This document shows positions 1 to 11,412 of a DNA stretch of 64,000 nt, in pieces. The stretch covers positions 27,119,851 through 27,183,850 of the forward strand of contig NC_079877.1 of assembly GCF_029227915.1 (NCBI RefSeq), read 5' to 3'. How positions within the stretch are numbered: position 1 is the first letter of the stretch; every line of letters starts with the position of its first letter. Below the pieces are notes generated by a model, which saw only the letters and a list, made by a program, of their open reading frames with translations, was not told where the DNA came from and made no database searches. The stretch is from Hydractinia symbiolongicarpus (taxonomy: Eukaryota > Cnidaria > Hydrozoa > Anthoathecata > Hydractiniidae). The position numbers and the translations under genes were made by a program.

Positions 1-595
1 ATTGGTAGAATAGCTAATTATCTTGCAAATTGTAATAAATTGATAAATTTTATTACTGGGAGATATCCCAGTCTTGTTATGGCCGGCGTTCCTCCGCAAA
101 CTTCGGACTTTATCAACCCTTTACGACTCAATGCAGTTTATGGCTACTTTCTCGCGATTGGTATTTTTTCTTGCAATCGTTAACGCACTCTTTAAAAGGT
201 TATTATTGTTAATCGGAAGTTATAGTTAAGCTGGTGTGACCACGACTTTTTAAAGGTCGTAATACTACGTATAATTTAAATACACGTATACAGTTTGTGG
301 GTTTCTTGTTTAAAACTATTGCCAACCTTTAAAACCAAAGGAACTGCATGTTTCTTGCGTAACTGTATTGAGGAAAAGCATGAAATATATATTAATCGCT
401 TGATTTCATTGATAAATTGGTGAAATTTCTAGTACCTTGTTAGCTGATAAACTTTATTGTGCTTTTAGAAAGCAACGAGCAGCTTGTTGTTCATTAGCTA
501 AAAGTTTTTTTATGATTCATTGAAAGGCTTTATTTTCTCTAGAAGGGCTAAATTTGTGCAAAATAATTGAAAAATAAATTAAAAAACCAAGGAAG
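1..595. other. AT-rich intergenic stretch
   Basis: No open frame of useful length, repeat or RNA gene that I can recognise. The sequence is AT-rich with many short homopolymer runs. Confidence 0.5.
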
Positions 596-1112
596 AAAGA
601 TGAAGCCACCATATTGCACGTTCGATTTGTGATTGAAGGTTTCCGGTCTGTATATTTGTTCAAATTTTGCGCCATCTCACGATAACAAACTTTATCGTTC
701 GAAGTTGGTAGTTTGTTGTAGAAAAGGGACTCAAAACATGAAAAAATATTGTTGTTGGTTATAACAGATATTTCGTTAGTTCAGAGAAGTTTAAATGAAA
801 GTTATAAAAAGCTGGTACTACTATAGTACGTAAAATATTCTTGGGTATTTCAAGTAAAAGATGTTATTTTTGATGTTTACTAAAAAGTACATTAAAAACC
901 TACTTATTTTCACCCCATGCAGCCATGGAGTCTCTGTAAAAATGTTGTTAGAAAGATATATGAGTAGTTAGTTGTGAAATATAGTTTTTTATTTGGTATA
1001 GTAGTTATCTTAGAAGATTTTAGGATTTAGAAATCTATAAATATTTTTCTCTCGCTTAAAATTTATTTTCTGGCTGCCACAAAATAGTTTCTTGTTCGCC
1101 TCCCCTTAAATG
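596..1112 (+). repeat. Dispersed repeat of about 520 bp, copy A
   Basis: This segment matches 43562-44110 in the same orientation. Shared blocks run in the same order: GAAGCCACCATATTGC, TTTCCGGTCTGTATATTT, GTAAAAATGTTGTTAGAAAG, TTAGATTTTAGGATTTAG-like and TTTTCTGGCTGC. By eye the two copies are roughly three-quarters identical with small indels. Neither has a long open frame. I see no clear terminal inverted repeats or target duplication, so the class of element is unknown. The two copies lie 43 kb apart, which argues for an interspersed family and not a local duplication. Confidence 0.7.
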
Positions 1113-2586
1113 AAGATGGAGCATACAGTTTGGTTAATAAATCTTGGAGTATTGAATCCAATTCCTTACTTGATTCAAGTTAAAGATTTAAAAGATCTAA
1201 TTTATTATTGTTTCTAATTCAGTCTCTAATTACGTTCGTCTGAGTTATTCTTATCAGGACTCTCCATTCATTCTAAAGGAAGTTCTGGCGCTAACTACAT
1301 TTTGGCACAGGATGGGTGAAGGGAATGTAATTGTGAATATTAAATGAAATCATTGTTGCTTGTCAGATCTTGTTAATCTTAATATACATTGTTGCTCTCT
1401 TTAAAAGTCGACTGGGTTTATATCGGATAATAACCGCTGTGTTAAAAACGGTATGGGTAAAAATGCTAGCAACTAAGTCAGAGGTGAACATAGCTAAGTT
1501 CAAAGTGAGTGGGTCTAATATGGCCAAAAAGAAAAATAGTTTCTTGTAGATACATTCTTTAAAAGGAAAAACAAAAAACAAAAAATTCCCTCCGCTTTAA
1601 CTATCACAAAAATAATGACATTTTATAACTACCTTGCTTCCAGGGTTGCTGCGCGAAACGTAATATGTTTTGGTATATTGACTTGTTTTTTTCTTGTTAT
1701 TATACTGCAACAACCCGACTTTGTTCCCAGGTCTCTTTGTACGCTTTTTGAAGTATTTTGATATCACGTGTTTAAATTTTATTTGCGCACATGCGCACTT
1801 GAACATCTCTTTTGATTTCGAAGTACAAACACAAAATACAGTCAAATCCATAGATGCAATTAGAAAAAAAAAATTTTTTTCTGTTTTAATTATAAAATTG
1901 ACAACGGTTAGGTAAATGCTATACGATGTCTGTGATGTCACGTGACTATGAAAACAATCTGCAGTTTTTTTAGTAGTGAATTATTTCTGATATTAACTAT
2001 TAATTAAGCAATATTCATATTCCATGCCTTAACAAAACATTCCTTTGATTTTTTTTCATTCCATTCCTGCAGAAAAAAATATTTTGAGGTTAAATTCTGT
2101 TTTCCTTCGTTTTGAATATTAAAGCCATTGGGAATACTGCAACGCTTAGAATATACGCCCCGGCGTTTATCAAATTGTCGATTCTTAGAGGAGTCTATTC
2201 AAGGAGTTTGAAAGACGGGGGCATTTTACAAACTTTTATAATTTATTTTTTTCATGTCAATCGAAAATATACTTTCACATTTTATCTACATCATCATCAA
2301 TATCGTCATCGTTAATCAATAATTGTGCCGCATTGATCATATGATCTTCGGGTATTTTAAATTGATTTTTATGAAGTTCCTTATTCAACAATTGTGTTGG
2401 AATTTGCATGAATTGAATTTGTATTCTGTTTTAAATAAACGCTCCTCGAAAGGGAGGGAAGTATTGGAAAGACGGCGGCTATTAAAAGCAAGTTGTTGAA
2501 AGCAGAGTGCGTTTTTTCGAAGGAGGTGTCAAAAAGAAGATTGACGTTTATTGGAAGCATTGCAGTCTATAAAAACTTACCAAACC
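1113..2586. other. Intergenic stretch
   Basis: AT-rich. Open frames here are short and rich in Phe, Ile and Lys, as expected by chance at this composition. No gene is supported. Confidence 0.45.
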
Positions 2587-2631
2587 CCTGCATCCCCTGT
2601 GTGGGTAGGAAACCCAAACAGGGGATGCAGG
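2587..2631. repeat. Strong hairpin (14 bp stem plus inner 5 bp stem)
   Basis: CCTGCATCCCCTGT at 2587-2600 is perfectly complementary to ACAGGGGATGCAGG at 2618-2631. Inside, TGGGT pairs with ACCCA around an AGGAA loop after one G/A mismatch. The stem is GC-rich within an AT-rich region, so it stands out. It could be the end of a decayed element or a structured RNA. Nothing nearby shows which. Confidence 0.7.
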
Positions 2632-3659
2632 AACACAGATTGCTCAATCGTTTTAAACCCCGTTAAAATTGAGTTGAATTAGCAATTATAACTTATGTAC
2701 TGTGGGAAAAGATATGATACTTTGAGCTGTAATCAACAAGGCACTTACTAGATAGGGCGGTTAATAGATGTTGGGCGTAATATAAAAAAGGCGGTAAATA
2801 AACAATCCAAATAGCGGAAATTTTCGGCCGAAACATTATACAATTCACACTTCATTTATAATACAAAAGGTCCACCCACCTTTTGACGTTTGGTCGCACA
2901 AATTTGCACAATGTTTCACAGCCAACGGATATTCGCAGAAATTTGGGAAAAACTTTGGTACTTCATTGCAAAGTTCAAGTCGGGTTAGACAGCTAACCAA
3001 GTGGGCTAAAAATAAATGTTGTATTTATTTTAAGTTGACTAAGATTATTTTTTTTCGTCGTTTCGTTTCATTCCTTCTCTCCTTATCAATCCAAAAGCAT
3101 TGGGGAGCTTAGTTTATTGTTATATTCATTCTACTGGGACGCTATAGGTTAGGATAAAAATTTCGTATAGACTTGCGTCTCCATGAGAACCGCACAGTAG
3201 TGAAAAATAAATAACACAAAATACAAGAATAAACAAATAAGTCAATAAATAAACAACTTACTGCACATGAACAAGATAAAGAATTCTTGAATATCCATTT
3301 TGCATAAAAATACGCTGCTTTTTACCCAGCTCAACTTGTTTTCTGCACTTAAAAGGTGTAATTTTTTTCCATTAAAAACTGTTCATTACTCACTCCACCT
3401 ATTAAATTAACAAATAGAAGCAAAGAGATGCTATATTGAATACATTTTATTCGACACGACATATGGATCAAGGTTAAAAACCTGTTGTTTAGTCAAGATT
3501 AGCTAGTTATATGAGAAGTGAGAAAAATGTGAAAATAAGCTTCATCTTTGAGATGGCGCCAGTCAACTCAACAAGATGAATTAGATGCTATTCTTGAACG
3601 AGCATGAAAACAGCAAATATAGAAAAACAGACCTGACGGCGATGAGAAAAAACTTTAAA
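2632..3659. other. Intergenic stretch
   Basis: AT-rich sequence with no supported coding region or repeat. Confidence 0.4.
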
Positions 3660-3960
3660 CAGAATGATTTTGTTGTCGTAGTAAAAATAATAAAACTGCT
3701 ACGATAACAACGGCGACGACCAAGAACGACGGCATCAACAAAAACGCAAAACACAAGACATCAATACACGACGTTGGCGGCAAATGAAAGACGACAACAA
3801 ATACAGCACAACGAAGACGGCAAATAAATGAAGAAAAACAACAGAAGTACAACGATAACGACAGCACAACGGCGGCGACGACGAATACATGAGAAACAAC
3901 GACAACTACATAACGATAACGTCGACGACAAGAACAATGACGCAACAACAATAACTATAA
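3660..3960. repeat. Low-complexity CGA/CAA-rich tract
   Basis: About 300 bp made mostly of imperfect ACA, ACG, CGA and GAC triplets. It gives spurious open frames on both strands (Val/Cys/Leu-rich on minus, Thr/Arg/Asn-rich on plus). It looks like a decayed trinucleotide microsatellite and not a gene. Confidence 0.6.
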
Positions 3961-5276
3961 AACGGAAAACCTGCGCTAAAAAAACCTTTCTAAAGTTATT
4001 TAATTCGATAATCCGATATTTTACGGATAAAAATAAATTTCCATTTTCTCAATAACATACGGTTTGCTCAGAAGGAAGACGTCATTAATACTTTTTATTT
4101 TCTTTGTACAGGAATAAAATGCTGATCTTTATAATCTACCGATTATATAATAATGAAAAATGATGATGCACAAAATCTACTAGTATTAAATTCTCTGAGC
4201 ATACTCAGTCTTGCTCTTCCTCAATATTTTGTTACTCTTAAGTAGCTACCATTCATTTTAGTGAAATGCAAAACCTCTCACTGGTGTTTGAATTCGTTCC
4301 ATCTGTAATTTTTTAAAGTAACCGCTTAAGGACCTATTATAAACTTCAAAAAAAATGAGAGGTTAAGTTAGAGAAAAATACCGTTGGAGACTCCTTTTAA
4401 CAAAAAAATTCGAATACTTATCTCGCTGGTGTAAACCACGCCTTTAAGAGCACTTTAGTCAATTGAGCAATCGAGCAATTGAGAAGTTGGCAAACAGTAA
4501 CTTTTCCAATGTAAATAAAAAGTTAAATATGGCATATGTTAAAATTCCGGACATGTTTCTGTATAAGCTGATCAAAAAAACTATTATTTTAAATGTAACA
4601 AAAAGAAATTCGAAACGATGCTATAGCTATCAAATTTCCTACAAAAAAACAACAAAATTATAGACCTAACATCTGAGAGATCTCTTCAACGGTTATAAAT
4701 AAAACCTTGTTCTTCCCCAATACGAAAAACAACTTTAGGTCATTTCCATAACTTTTTTCTCTCTGTGCATAACATTTTAATGGCGGTATATTTATTTTTA
4801 TGCATTTATGCTAACCTTCGAATATAATATGAACAATATTTAAGAATAGGTCAATAGACTTAGAGCTATTTTATAATTTTTATGGAGGTCATTAAGAGTA
4901 ACCTAAAATATTAAAATCATGTCGTAAAAAAGACACTTTGTTTATAGAATAGTTATAAAAAATTAAGACCTTATTATAAAAAAGCGTGGGCTGAAAGTTG
5001 TTACCGAGATTGGCACTTTGTTTAAGAGAAATAAATACAGTTTGCTAACAAAAAATGTAAATAAATAATGTGTTAAGTTTAAAATACGTGAATATTATTG
5101 AATTTTCTGGTATTCAAGTCAATAAGACTTGTTATAAGCCTATGGAAATTCACGTAATACATCCGGCGCATTATTTTTGGCTTACGAAAAGTTTCGCAAT
5201 AAAAAAATGACACGCTACAGAAGATGGCGGGAAAGTAAGCAAATCTGCTTCGAAATGGCTGCCTTAATCATACGAA
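3961..5276. other. Intergenic stretch
   Basis: AT-rich with no supported gene. Frames at 4463-4663 and 5177-5428 are short, and the second is carried by the TTTC microsatellite. Confidence 0.4.
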
Positions 5277-5304
5277 CTCTTTCTTTCTTTCTTTCTTTCT
5301 TTTT
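5277..5304. repeat. (TTTC)n microsatellite
   Basis: Five to six uninterrupted CTTT units followed by T-rich sequence. Confidence 0.8.
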
Positions 5305-5516
5305 ATTTAATAATTTCTATAAGAATAAATATTACACAACTTGTCTTCCAATAATTCTGGTGCTAGTAATTATTTATTGGATTCAGGTTTTTTTTAGGAA
5401 ACGCACAAAAAAATTGAAAACTTTTTAATGTTAAATTTGGATGTACATATGTGCATATCTCATTCACGTTCTTAAATTATCCTTTGGCGGCAGGTGTTGT
5501 TTAAGAAATTAAACAT

Positions 5517-5650
5517 CATAGCCAGTGGGCGTATTGATGTCTTCATAGCCAGTGGGCGTATGGGTGTCTTCATAGCACGAGGGCGTATGGATGTCTTCAT
5601 AGCATGAGGGCGTATGGATGTCTTCATAGCCAGTGGGCATATGGATGTCT
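5517..5650 (+). repeat. 27 bp minisatellite, five units
   Basis: Five tandem copies of a 27 bp unit (CATAGCCAGTGGGCGTATGG followed by ATGTCTT) start at 5517, 5544, 5571, 5598 and 5625. Units 3 and 4 share CACGAGGG/CATGAGGG variants in place of CCAGTGGG. Units 1, 2 and 5 keep CCAGTGGG, so the array has two sub-types. No coding frame uses it. Confidence 0.9.
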
Positions 5651-5849
5651 AAATAAGACCTGGTATGGTAGCATTAAAATTTTATAAACGCTAGCAAAAT
5701 TTGACCTCGGCTGCTTATAAAAGCGTAATCACTCACGCATTTTTTTGTCACTAATATCAGCAGCCCATGAACAATTTATGGGTTCATTTGGTTTACAATA
5801 GAGATAAACAAACGTACAGCTTTTTGTCTTCTACTGTCGTTTCGTAATA

Positions 5850-6180
5850 AAATAGTCGATAGCCTGTAGAAAAATACACGGGTTCGCTGGTCCTTAGATC
5901 TTCGTCCGTTGTGCATATTTTCTGCATTGCTATTTTTTACATTTCGTCCCCCTGTTAACGCGAAGTAATTAAGTTACTGAGATGGGGCTCGAAAAAAAGG
6001 AACAGGACAAAATGCGGGTACTATTTTGAAAACTAGTCGTCAGCCTGTGGAAAAATCCATGAGAAATTCACCGTCATATATATTTCCTGCATCATTATTT
6101 GTGCATTTTTTTCGACTCTTAGCTTGAAGTTATTGAATAACTTTGCGCCGAGGTCTGAAATAAAGCTGCGTGCAATCATT
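5850..6180 (+). mobile_element. Two tandem copies of the hairpin-headed short element
   Basis: The first copy starts near 5853 (ATAGTCGATAGCCTG) and the second near 6030 (CTAGTCGTCAGCCTGTGG). Both are followed by AAAAATMCAYG-type sequence and then by loosely similar bodies of about 150 bp (a CTGCATNNTTATTT-like block and a GAAGTTATT-like block). They match the heads at 14.4, 28.86, 47.65 and 55.95 kb. The copies are decayed and no protein is encoded. Confidence 0.55.
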
Positions 6181-6899
6181 GGTTAGGCGGGGTACAGCTA
6201 TAAAAACGTTGGCTACTACGCGATGAAGTAACACAACAGATGTGAAAATACATCTTTCAAGGCATAATGTCTTTGCGGTATCTATTGTTTGGATTCTGCG
6301 AAACTTGAACTTATATTTTACATCACAAATATTAGTAATGTACTGCAAAGTTAAACAAATTTTTTTCGAAATATACAGTCGAAAGAAAAAGAATAAGGTT
6401 TTGTTGAACATGAAAAAAGTAAGGATGTAAATAAGACCTTCAGTGCAACTTGATAGTTTCACTCGGTCTTCCATTATGACAAAAGTGCGGTTTTTAGACT
6501 CTTTTCCAACTTTCAGATTAAGCAAATTTAACAAATCTTACTAATAAAATTCTGGTCTCGGTAAGAGTCATTAATTATCGCATGCTTGATCCACAATATT
6601 GCACGAACTCGTGATGGCTACCTCCCTGTTAAGATTTATCAAAAAATATCATAAACAGAATTTTTAAATCTATTACGTCAAGATTAGCAACATCTTGTTT
6701 TCCAGTTTTCAACATATGTAAATTTTGTAAATGCGAATCAATTAAAATGCAGCCAACTGTTTGCGACCATATACGACGGTTTTTAGTTTTATACGCATTT
6801 AGTTTTGTTACGTCATACATTGTAGTGAAGCCATTGCATTGACAATTAACGACGATTTTTTTACAAAACTGTAACGACTGTACTGCCTTCTTCTGCGAT

Positions 6900-6909
6900 T
6901 GTTTTCAAG
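6900..6909 (+). promoter_or_regulatory. Candidate 3' splice acceptor upstream of the ankyrin gene
   Basis: A T-rich stretch ends in TTTTCAAG at 6909, 11 bases before the ATG at 6921. A TAA lies in frame between the AG and the ATG, so the coding start is fixed if this acceptor is used. It could serve a 5'UTR intron or trans-splicing. Confidence 0.35.
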
Positions 6910-6920
6910 ATTAAGACAAC

Positions 6921-8264
6921 ATGAATAAGGTAAACTGCTCCAGTTTTTGTGCCAACGAATGTCCTCGTCGTCACCATCCAGTTTTACTGACTCTGATTGA
7001 TGCAAATTCTCCACAAACACTTGAGACGTTTAAACAGACACTTAGGGCGTATCAAATCACAGGATTCCAACTTCAATATAACGTTCCTGATCCTAATCCA
7101 AACTTTAGACATCCCATATTTTTTTGGGCTGCAGTACTTGGAAAAGTGGATGCTGTTAAAGCATTGCTGCGTCCTCCATTCAATGTTGACGTTCTGATGA
7201 AATCAGACGAAGATGAGACCGCTCTACACAGGCTTCTTTCTCTGTGGAAGGATAATACAAAGCTACACATCTTAATAGAACTTATAGAAGTTCTCATTGA
7301 TTGCATTGAAGTAGCTGATGGTCACGAGAGAACACCTCTGCACGTTTGTGCAAACTTGTTGTTGAATGCTACAAAAAAGGAAATAAACTTTTGGAAACCG
7401 ATCATCAAAAAGATGATCCGAGAAACAGATAACAGAGAACAAGGCCGATGTATTTTAAATCGAAAAGACGAGGGAGGTAATACGATATTACACATGTTAT
7501 CGAAACGAGAGGAATTACTCGATATAATCGAATATGTTGTATATCGCGGGGCAGAAATAAACGTTGCGAATGATAGCGGCGAAACACCACTTGATTTATC
7601 ATGGAGGTATGCGTTATCAATATACAACTTCCTGCATATGATGCAATCCGTGAGGAAAGATTGGAATGAACTTGATAGCATTGAAAAAAGAACTCGAGCT
7701 TCTATAAATTTGTCGGAAACAAAGGATTATACAGAGTTCTTTGAAGAGGAGGATAACATACATTCGGATAATAGTGAAGAAGAATTTGAATGCAAACGGA
7801 AAGTGAACGACAAAAACGGATACTTGATTGAGAAATTAAAAAGCCTTTCGACAAGCTCCCCGAAACCATGTATCGAAAACAAGGGAAAAGTAAAAAGAAA
7901 ACGACGCATAATACTCAGTGATGAAGATTCCATAGATTGCTGCAAATCAGAGATACAAGATGTATCTGCACTGTTAAAACCTGAGGTGGAAAGCAGTTCA
8001 AGCGTGTTTGACCAAAAGCACAACGAAGTGAGCAAAAATTCAAAATGGCGATGTGAAGAATTGCAACAACTAAACGTCCAGTTGGAGGAACATCAAAATA
8101 AAACTAAAGAGCAACTACAAAAAGAAGTAAAGGAGGTGATGGAGAATATTCGTGCCTTGTACTCGTCCTTGTCCTCAGATGAAGGTACGGAAAATTTGAC
8201 TTTTGGTAAAAAAAAAAAGAATTTCGTAAGGTTCACTACATGTACAAAGTTCTGCCTGCTTTAA
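6921..8264 (+). CDS. Ankyrin-repeat protein with acidic/basic linker and C-terminal coiled coil
   Basis: A 447-residue single-exon frame starting at ATG after an in-frame stop. Residues about 60-235 contain ankyrin-type repeats: FFWAAVLGKVDAVKALL, DETALHRLLSL, RTPLHVCANLL, GNTILHMLSKRE and GETPLDLSW fit the helix-turn-helix TPLH pattern. Residues about 270-370 are low-complexity, with an acidic FFEEEDNIHSDNSEEEF stretch and a basic KVKRKRR that could be a nuclear localisation signal. Residues about 375-420 (ELQQLNVQLEEHQNKTKEQL) form a predicted coiled coil. Ankyrin repeats bind proteins, so a scaffold or nuclear adaptor role is inference. I cannot name an orthologue. An AATAAA lies about 50 bases past the stop. 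Confidence 0.85.
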   Translation: MNKVNCSSFCANECPRRHHPVLLTLIDANSPQTLETFKQTLRAYQITGFQLQYNVPDPNPNFRHPIFFWAAVLGKVDAVKALLRPPFNVDVLMKSDEDETALHRLLSLWKDNTKLHILIELIEVLIDCIEVADGHERTPLHVCANLLLNATKKEINFWKPIIKKMIRETDNREQGRCILNRKDEGGNTILHMLSKREELLDIIEYVVYRGAEINVANDSGETPLDLSWRYALSIYNFLHMMQSVRKDWNELDSIEKRTRASINLSETKDYTEFFEEEDNIHSDNSEEEFECKRKVNDKNGYLIEKLKSLSTSSPKPCIENKGKVKRKRRIILSDEDSIDCCKSEIQDVSALLKPEVESSSSVFDQKHNEVSKNSKWRCEELQQLNVQLEEHQNKTKEQLQKEVKEVMENIRALYSSLSSDEGTENLTFGKKKKNFVRFTTCTKFCLL

Positions 8265-8316
8265 GAAGATTTTGTCACTTAAATCTAATTTGACTTCCCC
8301 AATCTAATGTGCGTAA

Positions 8317-8322
8317 AATAAA
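8317..8322 (+). terminator. Poly(A) signal of the ankyrin gene
   Basis: AATAAA 53 bases after the stop codon of the ankyrin-repeat gene. Confidence 0.55.
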
Positions 8323-9200
8323 TTATTTTACCGGTGCCATTTCAGCAATTAAAATTCCTAAATTGTTTCCCTGGGTCCTGGAACCTACGCTATGTTTGTT
8401 TATTATACAGTAGCCCCAGAAAACCAACACTAAGTTCAATCGCAAAGTTTAATACCTCTTAGGTCTAGAGACTAAATAAACAGGAACAGATTTCAGAAAG
8501 AAAAAACTAGAGCTGCATAATGCAGAAAAATTGCTGCATACTGTTACACATACCTTTTACTAACTCGCAAATCAGAGCGCGGGGAGAAACACACGAAAAT
8601 CTTGTGCGGCGAGTCATATGACCAGCGAAGAGCAGTTTCTACTTCCCCTCCCGATGTGAAAAAAAAACTAGAAAGCACTGTGGATGAGGTTTTAACTTAG
8701 TTAAAGTAGCTACATTATTTTCTTTTTCTTATATCAACTTTTGCCTTGTCCTAAATGCTTAAAATTTCCTAGCGAGTTTTATCAAACACGCGTATAATAT
8801 GCAAATATTTTGAAAACAAAAATGACAGCCTTTCGCGTAAATTTCATCCCCGAAATATTTTTGTTTGATAAACAACCATGGAGAAATTAACGGCGTCACT
8901 TGTTTGTGTTTCTGAGCAAAAGCATGTCGTCGTCACTCTGCAGAAGTCAAAGGTTAAATGGCGCATTTTTCCGGTTTTTTGTCAGCTAGCGTATTAATCG
9001 TCAGCCGGCATATTTAAAAATCCAAAATGGTGATTTGAAAGCGACGCGATGCTTTAAAAGAAAATTTATTTAGATTCGCAAATTTGATAAAAAATACCAA
9101 ACAGATAATTTTGCATTTACGATTTAGAAAAACCCATTTTCACTCGCAACAAGTAACACCGCTAGGATTATATATCGCACAAATTAAATCCAGGCTTAAT
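8323..9200. other. Intergenic stretch
   Basis: No supported gene. A short GC-richer patch lies around 8575-8665. The end of the stretch may hold the promoter or intron for the small frame at 9240. Confidence 0.4.
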
Positions 9201-9239
9201 TTGATTACAGATAAGTCGCCAAATTAATCCAAAATAAAC

Positions 9240-9449
9240 ATGCAACTTTTGCGAACTGTCAGATCCTACACTATGTCGAAAAAAGTTTTCCATGCATTTG
9301 CTTTAAAAACCAATAATGTAATTTTAGATGGTGAGGACGTACAAGAAAATTACGAGGCACTGGTAACGAGAGACGAACTAATGCCATCTGATGATGTCGA
9401 TAGAAAGATTAATCTACTGCAAGATATTTTAAAGAGAATGATAAGTTAA
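9240..9449 (+). CDS. Possible small protein, 69 residues
   Basis: The frame has balanced composition (Asp, Glu, Val, Leu, Arg), unlike the Phe/Lys/Ile chance frames around it, and its C-terminal part (DDVDRKINLLQDILKRM) looks like an amphipathic helix. A plausible splice acceptor (TTGATTACAG, ending 9210) precedes the ATG, with an in-frame stop in between. The N-terminus MQLLRTVRSYTMSKKVF could be a short mitochondrial presequence, which is only a guess. I do not recognise the family. It may also be one exon of a longer gene or a chance frame. Confidence 0.3.
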   Translation: MQLLRTVRSYTMSKKVFHAFALKTNNVILDGEDVQENYEALVTRDELMPSDDVDRKINLLQDILKRMIS

Positions 9450-11412
9450 AAAATGTTTTTTTATTGTTTTAATATAACTTTTGCAAGCTACAACTCTGAA
9501 CATATTTTTTTGGAAAGTGGGCGAAATTTCAAAGATTTCAGACAGAAGCAATTACGAACGTCATTTCTATCTAACACGCACGCACTCCGAACATGTCAAA
9601 GTTTACGTGGCGATGTTTACAACGGATTTAGTTCTTAGGATGTTAGGTTATTTAGTTAGATACATAATCTGGCCAAGTAATACTGTTTGCCTATTTCGAG
9701 GAGCTAACAAACAGACAATTTCCCAAACAATATTTTCAGGGTTGTGGGTAGCTTTTGTAGCCAATCCTATTTTGTAGATAGCTAAAGAAAGGAAGACACA
9801 TCGTAATTCAGTATATTGTTTTGGCAAGTAAAATAATGTCTCTTAGAAAAATTAAAAAATCATAAAATGACCATATCTGAACTAAACATTGGTAAATATG
9901 AAGTGTAAATATTGATAAATTTAGAGACGAAAGAAGAAAATATGTCATAATATGTAATAATAAATTCCAGACTACAATAATTCAAAAATTATTCAGTGAC
10001 AAAAATATTCGCGCAACGGCAACTTTTTGGAAATTTTCAGTCAGGTCCTACAAAGCGCCAAAATATCGCAAAAAGCAAGTCATGCTGGCGTTAGCAACAA
10101 TTAGCAGAGCTTAAGTTCAAATTGTGTTATGTAATATAGAAACTAGCGAAAATACTACTTATGACAACGAAATTTAAAATATGCTAACCATTTTTCGCAC
10201 TGTTATTAGATACGTAAAACTCAAAAACAACTTGATAGAAGAAGCAAATAGCAAGGATGTCCACCACACTGATAGAATAGACTGCAAAAACATATTTAAA
10301 AAAAAAAGAAAGAAATCTCCGACATATCAAAGAAATTGCTGATATTCCGGACTTTTTCCTGGACAATATATAGTAAATTTCTGACAATTTTTTGTTTAAC
10401 CAAAAAAAAAAAAAACGAAGATGTAAAAGAGCTGTAAAAAGAACAAACGTTGGGGTAAAAGGGACAATCAACACCACAGTAAACCGTATATACGTATTAC
10501 ACTCATCTGCTATATAATCAACTTATACAACCAACACGAACACTGTACGCAGTCTTAAAGAAACTTTCGCGGTCAAGGCCAATTAGTGGGTTTTCATAAC
10601 CATTCGTGTCATATACGTTTAGGGGGAAGTTTGCGTTCAAGTTTCACTTAACTTGAAATAATGTTTCTATAAGGAGGCTTTAGGTTATACACATGATAAT
10701 ATCCGGTCTGAGTTTCAATTCACTTAGGATATAATAGAAATTTTACTTCGATCGTAAAAACCACATGAACACATTACACGAAATAATAATAATCAAAGTA
10801 TAGGCTTAAATATTCTTTAGTTTGTCAATTTTTAGGGAGGAATTATTCTTAGAACATCCTCACACACGTGTATTGTATTTGTCTGAAGTGAATTGGAAAC
10901 TTGTAAGAAGATCTAGACACAGATATTGGCATAGTAATCAAAGAAGGCGACAAGTTTAATATTGCTGGTTTGTGTAGATACGCAGTTGAAAAAACGAAAA
11001 AAAAGTTTATAATAATTAGTCTTTTTATTTCCCTTTCTATGGAAAGTCAACCTAACGATTTTTTATAAAATATTCTTAATATTTGTGTAAATCTTAGCCT
11101 CGCATTCTTACAAAAGAATTTTCTTATAAAAAAAATGCAATTTACTTTGGCCATAGAGATATGCTTTGGGTTAAGATAAAACTTCCCTTGGAGGAAAGAG
11201 AAACTTTCATGAAAACGCGGTCCTATTCTTGTCATCTCTAATTCCCAATTTAAAGCTTATGGAAATTCTCCCAAGTTATATATAAAGAAACGTCCGCAAA
11301 AGTTTCTTTGTTTACGGCAACACCACAGTTGTACAATAACGATAAAACAAATACAGTAGTACAAAACAAAACAAAACAAAACAAAAAAACGAATTAAAGA
11401 ACCCATTAAAGA
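9450..11412. other. Intergenic stretch, 3' flank of AGPS
   Basis: AT-rich. No convincing coding region on either strand. The closest minus-strand AATAAA to the AGPS stop that I noticed is near 11025-11030, about 390 bases downstream, so the AGPS 3'UTR may extend to there. Short AACAAAAC-type repeats occur around 11360-11390. Confidence 0.4.

Noticed and set aside
3655-3951. 98-residue minus-strand frame rich in Val, Cys and Leu
   Set aside because: It is the reading of a CGA/CAA low-complexity tract; composition explains it.
6130-6534. 134-residue minus-strand frame
   Set aside because: Phe/Leu/Thr-rich, no motif and no splice or poly(A) context; overlaps repeat sequence at its 3' end.
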